Shown here in pieces: positions 12,319 to 22,900 of a stretch of 64,000 nt of DNA. The notes under the pieces were generated by a model, which was not told where the DNA came from, did no database searches, and was given only the letters and a program-made list of their open reading frames with translations. The stretch lies in assembly GCF_000972845.2 (NCBI RefSeq), contig NC_040011.1, positions 28,698,806-28,762,805 on the forward strand, read 5' to 3'. The translations under genes were made by a program, and so were the position numbers. Every line of letters begins with the position of its first letter. Position 1 is the stretch's first letter. Source of the stretch: Larimichthys crocea (Eukaryota; Chordata; Actinopteri; Sciaenidae).

Positions 12319-12532
12319 GAAAAGAGATTATTGTTCTTGTTTCTGAGTGACAATACACTCTCAACATGTTTGTAATATAAAAAATAAACTGATGGGATTC
12401 AAACAGTGAATTGTTTTTAACATATTTTACATCAATAGAAGAGGGCAGCCTTCAAAGTCGCTTGCAAAACTGGTCCCGGTCAAGTTGACTCATTTCTGTT
12501 GACGACAAGCATCCAAAGTCTTTCATTCGTTT

Positions 12533-15500
12533 TCAGATTTTTACCACCTGAGCAGCCAAACAGGGGCTCGCTCTCTTCCCGTCCTCCGATGTAGCTTTGT
12601 GCTGAATGAGCAGCCTGCCGTAGGTCCCGCCCACCTGGCCTTTGGTCAGCCGTCCAGGATTGACACATACACAGCCGGCCACGTCCTGAAGACAAAGAGA
12701 GAGGGTGAGGCTTTAAAAGACATCATGCGGAAAGAAAATTCCTGTAAGTGCTTGATCACTAAATTAAAACTTCGTTAAAAAGGTGTTACAGTTCTGCACC
12801 TTTACAAAGTAGCGCAGCTCAGAGGGAATGATGAGAATGTCAGGGGTGAGTGGCATCTGACCAAAACTCTGGAACTTCTCATAATCCATGTTCACCTCCT
12901 CCACGGGCGGGTAGAGCGGGTAGTAGCTGTAAAGTAAAGACCACAAGCGTGTTGGAGCTTTAGTGTCGGGCGGTCTTCAAAACGAAAAACAACACGTGAA
13001 CTTTTTTAGGACTCCTACCTCCTCTGGGTCAGCATGTGCTTCAGGATGCGTGAGAATCTGTCCGATCCAGTGCCACTGCAACGCAAAACATTTTCAGTAA
13101 CACGGATGGCAGTCGTTCTATAATCTATATTATGCAACTGCTGCCTCTGGTATTTGAGTGAAGAAGGGTGGATGAGAGAAAGTTTGTATTTCTGTCATAA
13201 TGATTCTTGGGGATTTGATAAAATATTGAATATTTTTGGCTTAAAACTCACAGTAGCTGTCCTCCTCTCCTCGTATTTAATAAAAGTATGTTAAATAATG
13301 TGTGTTTGTTGTTACAGCCTTCCTGCACTTCTTTAAATATTAACATTAAATATAATAATTTCAATATTATCCTTTGTAACCAAACCGCTTGTGCTTCAGA
13401 TGACACTAAACATTTAGTTACACATAAACAGTTTCTGCACACAGTCTTCCTCACCAGCTGATCTCCTCTGCGCCCATGTGGAACAGGATGTCAGTGGATG
13501 TCAAGCCAAAGGTGACACCATCGATCAGCAGGGTGCAGGGATCAGGTACCAGGGTGACACGCTGCAGAGCATGAACACAAACAATATATATAAGACTGAT
13601 GTGACCTTAAACAGACACTTTGTTTAGTTCCTCTGTTTGAATCTTGTGTTGGAGGAAGGACACAGGTCTCTGTGTGTCTGACCTGGGCCTGGTCCTTGCT
13701 GAGGTTTGGCAGGACGAAGGGAGGCTGCGGGTAGATGAAATGATGGTGGATGTCTCTCTGGGAGGGTACAAACACTAAGCGACAGCCAACGCTGGAAAAA
13801 ATGAAATAAAAAGCTTCATGATGATAAATATTTCTGATTAGGTCGCATTACAAGTTACCATGACAACCTTAAAAAAAAAAAAAAAAGGTCCTCGGGCGCT
13901 TAAATAAAGGATGATGAGATGAGACAAACCTTTTTGTTCCATCCACAATGCTTTCGATACATCTTGAGAAAATGGCCTCAAACGTCTCGGTCACCTGAGC
14001 TTTCTATTTGACAAATCAAAGATAGTTACGTATATTTAATGTTCAGATCTAAAACATCAGATAGAGGAGCAGTGGGCACAAACTGAGCTTGTCCACTGGA
14101 AAACATACCTCAATTTGTTCATGTTTGGAATCCACAAACGGGCCCAGCTGGAGGAGAGGAGGGAGAATTAGAAAACCCAAAACACAATATGCACTCATGC
14201 GATTATACGTGGAAGAACTGATTGTAATGCAGCAGAAAATCAAGCAGCTATACCAGCAGGCAGACATCAGGGCGATCCCTGACAATGACATTGATTAGGT
14301 CCAGCAGAGGGTCAAAGGTCAGGCTGTCAGAGGGAGTGTACGGTCCACATGCCACCAGTACGTTCATAGGCTCTGCAATCACACGAGATGATGTAAGCAA
14401 CCTAAAAATGCTGACTGGAAAGTCACTCCACCAACAGGATGCACTGCATCATCATCATCATTCCTGACCTTCGTCCAGCTCCATTTTCTCCTCAGGAGTG
14501 TAGAAAGGAAGAGGCACTCCCTATAAAAGACAAGACTGTTAACAGAAGACACACGGCAGGGTGCAGATCTTAACTTTAACTTAAAGAAACTAGTAGTGGA
14601 CCTCGTAGAGTTTGGAAGCCATCAGTTTTCTCCCTGTTGTGTTCATCCCCTCCAACACTACCACCTGAGGAAAAAAGAAACAGACGAGGAGATCATGCCG
14701 TACTCTGAGATACAATAAATGCTTCCTACGCAACAATTTCACACACATCAGTCAGGTGCTTATTTATTTTTTATGTGTGTATTTTTAATGTTTGTCAGAG
14801 TTCTCGGTCAGACGCTGGGTGAGTCTCCTGCCCATGTCCTTGGCATGCTCTGTTACTCTCGGTGGCCTTATAACCTGCTGCACACAACTTAGTGCACAGG
14901 TAAAGGAGAGGCCACCGCTCATTCATTCATAATAATAGCATGCAAAGCAGAAATGACAAAAAGCTGATTAAATTAATACAGTTAAAGTTGACACAAATGA
15001 AGCTTTCAGCCATCAAGAAAAGAGGTTTTCTTCTGCTCACCTGACCAGGAAACAGAGAGTACTCTTTGAGCTCTGATAGGTCAACAGGTACTTGCTGACC
15101 ACCTTGCTCTGGTCCCGCCTCCAACAGAACCGACTGTGCGTTCAGTTTGCCGTTACTGTCGCAGCAAACCTGACCCAACACTGTTACACAGTCCTGCAGG
15201 TGAAGACATACAAATAAACTCTAAACATACAAATACACTTAATAAATATTTACTGCTGATAAACTATAGACTATTCTATTAAATTCATACTCACACATTG
15301 ATAACTAACATTTCAGGTATTTAGGTTAAATTACATTCAACATCTGATTCATATGTACAAAGTTTAGCACTAACCAGCTCCCACTTTTTTTACTGTCTGC
15401 TGATTTGTTGATTAAAAATCTGTGTTGTGTCCTTGTTAGATGTAAAAAATATGAAGTTAAAAGTGTCAAATATATGCAACGTTTCCAAAACGTTCAGAAA

Positions 15501-18145
15501 CGCCTCTGTACCTGAGCCGGCAGAGAGACAGGAGAGAACTCCTCGATGTTGAAGTGAGACTTGAGGCCCTCGCCGAGCTCCTCGATCTTCTCTGTCAACA
15601 CTGAAGAAAACCGACACGAAAAGATCTTCAGGTTGAAATAATGTGCATTCATATGTACTCTTTTATTTAGTAGATGTGTAGAGTGCTGTTTCTGTTGGAT
15701 AAATAAATTCAGGAGAACCTGTTTGATTTAGAATTTAAAAGGAAACGTAGGAACGTCCGTGTCATGTTTGTGTGACTCCATAAGACTCATGAGACTGGTT
15801 TGGATTAAACTTCAACAACACATGATATATAGCGAGTAAAATGTTTAGATATAACACTCTTCACTCTAAATTAGTTCAGTTCACATGCAGGCCCGTTTTA
15901 CCATTTCGAACATCGCGCAGCCTCTGGAACATGTACTTGTAGCTGCAGGTGAGGGAGTCTTCGGGCCCTTCCAGCAGCTCCAACTGAACGCCTGCACCCA
16001 GAGCCTTCCTCCCTGCCCAGCGGGTGCCCTGCACAGCCCCGAACGTAACCACCACCTCCCCTTTCGCTCCTCGCTGGCTGTACTTCTGTGAGGGGGTTGA
16101 ACTTCCAAAGAGAGATGGGAAGACGGCAAGAGTCGGGTCACAGTATTATGCAACCTATGATTATTACATTTTTTCATCAGCTCATTGACTCATTTGTCTT
16201 TGTGTTGTTACCTGGGAGAAAAGCTGGCAGGAGACAGCAGCAGGCCCGGGCTGGCCAGGAGAGCTACACTTCTTTTTGAATGAGGGTGTTCAGGGGTGGT
16301 CAGTGCTCGCTTCTGGGAGCCCTACACACACACACACACACACACACACAGTCATGTTAGAGCGACTCACACTCACTTTAGGGCCATCTAGTGAGTCAAA
16401 CTGAAATAATTTAGCTTGTGACTCTCCACAGAAGAGCTGAAGTCGACAGTGACAGCTTACTTTAGCAGGAGTAGAGTAGGAGTCCAGCAGGTTCTCCTCC
16501 TCTTCCTCAGCTTTGATTCTGAACAAATAAATGTCAAGGACTGTGACAGAACGGCACTGGACACTCGTGCTAGAGAAGTGATGAATTCAGAGAGAGAAGC
16601 TGCTGGATAATCAAGATCTGAGAGTTTAACATGAAGGATACAGTTCCTGTAGTGAGTGGATGTCTCTGGTTCTGTTATGAGTTTCTTCTTTCCTGAAGCT
16701 CGGTTTGGATTTGTTCTTCTTGTTTAACACCTGCAATGAAAACGAACACACTGTGAATACAAAACGGTTGTGACAAGAGTTCAAAACAATAATATCACTA
16801 ACACATGTGATATGAAAAGATCCTGAATCATTTGGAAAAGCGTTTCTGTTACCTCGTGTTCGAATTGCTCCAAGGTGTCCGTGGTGAGTTTGAGTCCATT
16901 TTTAGTGGTGCTGTATGCCACCCACTCCAGCACCATCTCATCTGCCTGTATCCTGTTACAGATGCACTGCTCCACCACTGGACACCAGATGAGATACGAG
17001 GGAAACGAAGGTGAGCAGGTAAAAAAAAAAGGTATAATATAAATATAAATCCACACCGAAGCAACATGAACGCAACATAACAGCGATGACCGAGAAGTGG
17101 AGGATAATAAATTTTATGCTTTAACTTGTCACAGCACAAACTAATAACGTGATGTAAATGTGGTAGATCATCTGTTGGACTTTCACAAAAACATCTTTAG
17201 TTACTGTGACCCTGCATCTCTGGTACAGTCTGCCTGTGGATCTGAGGGACTGACCGCTAGAGACATTTTAATTATCTGTGTAGCCTGGCTTTTAAGTCTT
17301 TCTCATCATATCTTCTACTTTTTATTCAGTTCAATTCATAACACACGTTATCTCACAACCCTTTCCATATAGAACAGGTGTAGACTCTTTATCATTCATT
17401 TGTTATTACTGGCTTTTAATTGTTATAACATATCATAACTGTTATAAAAATTATTATACTAGGGTGCAGATGTTTTAACTTATATAGAGTGTGTGTGTGT
17501 GTGTGTCCTGTTTGTTTTGCATGTCTCGAGAGACAGGTTAGGGAAGTATCATTTGGATATAAAACATAATGCTCATTACTGAGCAGAAAACCAAAAAAAG
17601 GACTTAACTGTATGAGTGACAGCCCATTTTAACCTATTGTTAGAGCTCCTCAGGGAGCCTTTTCCCTGTGACCCCCTTTTTGTTTGTTGCACTGTTAAAC
17701 GCTCCTTCTTGTACAAGAAAAATAAATTCAACTTAAACTTTGATACTTTGAATCCAGTCTTCCTTATTTTTAAAAATGAAATCCCATACCAATAACTGTA
17801 TGGCCTCATGTTATTAATGTGTTCAGGTCATTGCTGTCTATTTCTGTCTGCATGTTGCTCTGTGAAGAACTCTGGCTCCATGTTTGCATGAAAGGTTTCT
17901 GAAAAGGAGTTTTTCTGTCACTGTGAAGGTTGATGACAAAGCGACATAATAATAATGTTTATATATTTCATCTATGACACACAGTTGAGACTAAACATCA
18001 CCACTTTGAGCAGCTGTGTTAGCTCCTGTACAAGCTGAATATCAGCTGTTATCTACTCACTCTTGTCGAGCACGGAGTCATCTCTGCAGGGTATGTCGAA
18101 CATCTCCAGCTCTGATTTGAGCCTCTCTCCGGTCACTGCTGCCAT
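12533..18145 (-). CDS. pola2: DNA polymerase alpha subunit B (primase-polymerase accessory subunit)
   Basis: Scaffold subunit of the polymerase alpha-primase complex, which starts every Okazaki fragment. Eighteen coding exons in transcript order: 18061-18145, 16853-16977, 16642-16730, 16461-16518, 16212-16321, 15902-16101, 15512-15600, 15041-15193, 14602-14664, 14469-14520, 14254-14372, 14109-14147, 13930-14003, 13683-13791, 13455-13561, 13019-13075, 12800-12926 and 12533-12685. They give 602 residues; human POLA2 has 598. Visible parts are the N-terminal helical domain, an acidic linker (EEEEENLLDSYSTPAK), the OB-fold stretch QVPVDLSELKEYSLFPGQV, and the inactive phosphoesterase core (VACGPYTPSDSL, LGPFVDSKHEQIE, LVFVPSQRDIHH). 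It ends PGRLTKGQVGGTYGRLLIQ and AAQVVKI. The exon 6 acceptor was set at 16101, because only that choice keeps frame and restores STPSQKY. The exon 5 acceptor abuts a (TG)n tract. It is the most secure gene in the window. Confidence 0.97.
16324..16350. repeat. (AC)n microsatellite forming the pola2 exon 5 acceptor tract
   Basis: On the transcribed strand this is (TG)n running straight into TAG|GGC at the exon start at 16321, so it stands where a polypyrimidine tract is expected. Confidence 0.95.
17195..17330 (+). repeat. LINE 3' end remnant
   Basis: Frame 'CTC TGG TAC AGT CTG CCT' reads Leu-Trp-Tyr-Ser-Leu-Pro-Val-Asp-Leu-Arg-Asp and then hits stops. It resembles the C-terminal LWNSLPxDLR motif of fish non-LTR retrotransposon ORF2 proteins. 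It lies in the long first intron of pola2. The family assignment is from memory. Confidence 0.5.
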
Positions 18146-18215
18146 TGTTCAACTTGTAATGTTTACTAATGTTTTGGTACTTCTGCAGCTAACGTTAGCT
18201 TTGCTCTCACTTCAT

Positions 18216-18247
<32 letters not shown>
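18216..18247. repeat. (AAC)n microsatellite in the pola2 upstream region
   Basis: Ten or so uninterrupted CAA units about 70 bases upstream of the pola2 start codon; probably in its 5'UTR or promoter. Confidence 0.95.
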
Positions 18248-18249
<2 letters not shown>

Positions 18250-18299
18250 ACCCGGGTCTCTTCACGTGACTTCCAAACACGAGCTTCAAGCATCAGCTT

Positions 18300-18425
18300 C
18301 ACGTTAAACGGTGAAATAAATCTGATCTAACGTCAGATGTCCATTTTCATTTTACCGCGAAAAACTCCTGTCGCTGCTTGGCGGCCGGAATTTACGTCAC
18401 GTCCATGAACTGTCACAAGCGGAAG
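18300..18425 (-). promoter_or_regulatory. Probable pola2 promoter with E2F, CRE and ETS-like sites
   Basis: CpG-containing stretch 150-280 bases upstream of the pola2 ATG. On the minus strand it reads TTTTCGCGG (18355-18363, E2F-like). TTACGTCA (18392-18399) is CRE/ATF-like, and CCGGAA (18385-18390) and GCGGAAGTAG (18419-18428) are ETS-like. No TATA box is evident. Such sites fit a G1/S replication gene; their use is inferred. Confidence 0.5.
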
Positions 18426-18600
18426 TAGCAGCGCCTCCAAAATAAAAGCTTTTAGTGCCATCTAGTGGCCACACTTTTTATTCATCGGGTACACTTCAAG
18501 CCGATGTGATTCAATACAACTACTCTGCCATAAACTCTACTTTTAAGAAGCTTGTAAAGTTTCAGTATTTGTGATAAACCCACTTTATGTTTATTATGGG

Positions 18601-18955
18601 GGGGCAGTAGCTCAGTCCATAGGAACTTGGTTTGGGAACCGGAGGGTGGCCGGCTCAAGCCCAGCATGGACCAAAAATATGGAAGGTGGACTGGTAGCTG
18701 GAGAGGTGCATGTTCACTTCCTGGGCACTGCAGAGGTGCCCTTGAGCAAGGCACCGAACCCCCCCAACTGCTCACAGGGCGCCGGTCTGTCTGGCTGCCC
18801 ATCACTCCACCATCTCTCTCCACATTTGCATTTCTATGAGCCTTTGTGCTGTATGTGTGTTTGGGGTTAAAAATGCATGTAGATAAAAAAATTGAGTGAA
18901 AAAATAATTTTCCTGTTGAGGGGAGTAATAAAGTATACCTTCTTCTTCTTCTTTA
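18601..18955 (+). mobile_element. tRNA-derived SINE, copy 1
   Basis: It begins with a tRNA-like head: A-box region GTAGCTCAGTCCATAGG and B-box region GGCCGGCTCAAGCCC. The body is the core common in fish (GAGCAAGGCACCGAACCCCC, CCCATCACTCCACCA). It ends in a (TTC)n tail at 18938-18953. No clear target duplication is visible. Confidence 0.75.
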
Positions 18956-19020
18956 TTCTGTCTTAGTGGGAGCTTTTGTTGTACAGGAGTGCTTTATGTT
19001 GAGGTGTTTCAAATATTAAG

Positions 19021-19214
19021 GCCCCCTCATCTGCTGAATGAGCTACTGCTGGCGGCAGGTTTAAAATCCAGCATGGACCAAAGTATTGAGGGTGGTTTGG
19101 TAGCCAGAAAAGTGATAGTTTGAGGTGCCCTTGCGCAAGGTACCGAACCCCTAACTGCTCCCAGGGCGCTGCCCATCACTCCACCACATCTTCATATTTG
19201 CATGTCTATGAACT

Positions 19215-19247
<33 letters not shown>

Positions 19248-19275
19248 GTTGTATTTCGGGTCAAATGCATGTGAA
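19021..19275 (+). mobile_element. Diverged second SINE copy of the same family
   Basis: Shares CCAGCATGGACCAAA, CTTGCGCAAGGTACCGAAC and CCAGGGCGCTG with the copy at 18601, but the tRNA-like head is decayed. A (TG)n run (19214-19247) interrupts the tail. Confidence 0.7.
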
Positions 19276-19993
19276 AACTTGTGTGAAAAAAGAGATTAAT
19301 GTTTCTATTGTACAACGTCAATAGAAACATAGTTAAAACATTAATACCTCTTTGTCAGTGTCACAAAATCTGAAACATTATAATCTATAAGAAGAGAGAT
19401 GGATTGTACAGGTGTACCTAATGAAGCGGGTGGTTGGTGTATTTCAGTGTTTAGATTAGATTATACTTTCTCACAACGGGGAAATTTACTTGTCACAGCA
19501 GCAGAGAAAGTTTAACATACACTACAGAAGTAATAATAAAAAGGGCAAACGCAACGAACAGACAGAAGTATCTTTCATCTATACAATAAACAAAAAACAA
19601 CAGACAGGCATGTACAACGAGTACTTTAACCATACTGGTTATCCCAGCTCAACTTGTTTCACTCCCACAGCCTCAATAGGAATGTACACATCCTGTTCAG
19701 GTGCTCATGTTTAACCGTACTGTTTAATTAGGGGTGCATAAAACAAACAGAACATCAACAGAAGCAGATCCAGTTCAATGTTGATCTTGTTTGGAGCATT
19801 TTATCGTAGAACTATGCTAAAAAATAACGTCTGTTATAACACACAAACTATAATATAAACAATATATGTATTACATTAAATATTAAATAGTCAGCAGCAC
19901 ATTTACCACTACTACCGCACTTAAAAAAGACATTCCAGTGTTAACTGCTTTCAACAGCCTTCAAACGAAACGAAAGAGACAAAACACACTTTC
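19276..19993. other. Gene-free stretch; probable 3' flank of the next minus-strand gene
   Basis: AT-rich, no coding exon and no recognisable repeat. It probably contains the 3'UTR of the gene ending at 19994. Confidence 0.4.
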
Positions 19994-22900
19994 TCAGATT
20001 TCTCTTCCGGTGGGCTCATCGCCCTCCTGTTCTTCCACCTGTGAAAGTGATGGTGTGTCAAACACAAATACAAGTAAAAGCACAGAAGTGTTGCTATAGT
20101 AACTGGTTGGTATAAGTGAGCAACGAACATCCCACTCACCTGTGTAGGGTAGCACTTGCCCCTGGGAATGAATTTCCATGACGTCACCCTCCTCAGGGAT
20201 TCGCGGAGGGAAGCTGACAGCTCATGAGTGTCACGCACCTGACAAACACACACACACACACACAGTGTACACAATACAAAGTGTATTTACAGTGTACATT
20301 ACCTGCTGAACATCTTTGTCAGTGCTGTCTTTGGTAAATTTTGAGAGCTGTGAAAGTGAATATCTGCATAAACAGTTTTTAAATTAAATTTTTTCACACC
20401 TTCATGCTGCTCAGACAGGCGTTTCTGAAGTCCAGGTTACTGCTGCAGCTCACGATACTGATGGACGAGCTGAGAATCACCTCAGCAGCTGAACGCAGCT
20501 TCTCATGGTTCTTACATGTCACACAAAGCACGCAAAACACACCGTCATCATTAGGTTTCATTCATGTGTTGACTCTTAAATGATTCATCTGCTTTAACGT
20601 GCAAATGTTTTGACATCTTTGTTTGACAACGGACAGCAACATAAACTGATTTTTTCTGCCAACTAATCAGTCAAATAACCATAAAATCCTGAAAACAAAA
20701 CAACATGTGATTACAGAGTATTTCCCCTCTGAAAGTTCATGTGTCCTTGTATCTCAGACTTGCCTTTTTTCCACGATTCAGGCCTTTCAGTGCGTTCTTC
20801 AGCTCAGTCTGCAGAGCTGTTGTGACTGCCTGCCTGTTGTTGCTCAGAATGCCCTCCAGGTGGTGCTCTATCAGCGCCTCTGTGGCTGTCGGAGAATCAC
20901 AGATGAAAGATAAAAATGTAAAACCAACTTTGAGGCAGTGTTTTGTGAGTATGCTTTGCAGCTGTCTCTCACCCATACTATCAGAGAGATGGCAGGTGAA
21001 CGGGTCACTGTGCTGCAGGAAGAGGAAGAGCAGGAGAGTCTGCTGCACTGAGGGAAGACTTAATTCTTGTTCTGAATCCTGGAGGTTTTCTTGCTTTGCC
21101 GTGTACACGGTGGCACCACTGTTCACATGATCTGCAGACAATGTTAAAACAAGCAAAAATCACAAGACAGACAAAGAAACCCTGATTATTAGTGCTAAAA
21201 ATCCACTTTAAACAGTGAACACACTGCAAGTCTACACTGGTTGGAGGCACACTGGTACAGTGGTGAGTTGTAAAAAAAAAAAGAAAAAGAAAATCATACC
21301 ATGTATGTAACATTACTTAACATTACTTGCCCAACCCAAAGGCGTGCCTTCCATTACCACATAATGAAAGGCACACCTTTGGGCTGGGCAAGTAATTATC
21401 ACTTTCTACAACATTTCTAGTTTTAAAGAGTTCACTTTAGTACAGCGAGCTCATAGATCTTTTCCTGTGCGCCATCAGTATCTCAGAATGTCCCTTTTCA
21501 GGCCAAAGTAAATCAAACATCACTGATAATTCAGTAGTACTTGAGATGTGGCAATAACTCTAGTATTTTTTGTGCTGATATTGTGAATGAACTTGTGATT
21601 TATGGAGACTTGTGGTTTTGCCTGTGGTTGTGATTCATTAATTGTGTAATCTACATGGCAAACAGCTGCTTTTTTAAGCAAGAGCAGTTTCTGAGAAGTC
21701 AGCCAATTCTACTCATTTTTCATTTAAACATTGTTGTGACTCTACTGCCTGGAATCTAATCCTAGAGATAAATTAGTGATGACTGAGCTTCGTTCAAGAT
21801 AAAGTTGTCACTTTAATAAACCAGATCAGCTCAAATCAGCTCTCTCACATGTGATTTAGCCGTTTAACAGAATTGTCTAAGAGGAAAAAAGTGAAGTTTC
21901 TCCAGGACATACTTAAAGTTGACATTAAACTTTCAAGAATTAAATTGAGCAGGGCTGACTATGAAGGATTATTTGTGTTGTACACGAGTATTTCACTGAA
22001 GACGAACACCTGCTTGTCAACCTGTTTAAAAATTTTCATGAAATCAGTTCCAATACTATATTTAAAGATGATGCTGTTGAATTCATGGCTTGTTTTGTAC
22101 TTAACTTCTTAATTTATAAAATCTAGACTGCTGTCTGTTGTCATGTTGTCTGTGTGTCTTGTATCTGTTTTAATTTGACTTGTTCTTAGTTTGTGCTGCT
22201 GCCTGTCTTGGCCAGGACTCCCTTGAAAAAGACGTTTTCTGGTTAAATAAATAAAGAAATAAAAAAGAAATAGAATAATTATGTTCATGTAAAGGTAAAA
22301 ACAGAACAAAAATGCTGATAGCACCTACAAAATCTTTGACTTCGACATCAATGTTTTATTCTTCTTCCCTGTGGAAACTCAGGCACGATAGAGCTGTGGT
22401 TAGTTGTTGTAAACACCATGATCAGAGTTAAATATGGTGGGATGGGAGAACACAATGTAAACACTTTATTTGCTCCAAATTCCAGACTAACTAACAACTC
22501 ACGGCTGGGAGAATTGTTTTGCTCTGTGAATGCAACACATTCCTGCATCAGAACTAGCAGCTTGCACTGAACGTAAACCAGATCAGTTGCATGTAAACAT
22601 AATTCACCGGGAGACAATAAAAAAATTTCACTGCTGGAGCACAGATTTTCAGTGTTGGCTCCATTCGTCTCTTTAAGGTCACTTAAAGTGTTTTTGTTAC
22701 TGTGTTTTGTGTGTGCTGTTTTCCATTTTACTTCCATTGTTTGGTTTTATTGCTCTAATTCAAATTATATGGCTCTTGTGATCTATTACAGTTTTTTTTT
22801 CAGACCGCTTCGGGCCTGGGCATGGTTTCTAACAAACAGACACAGATGGCTGAAGTTATAGTCTCTTCTTGTACTCACTCTGAGAAATGTTGTTTGTTTC

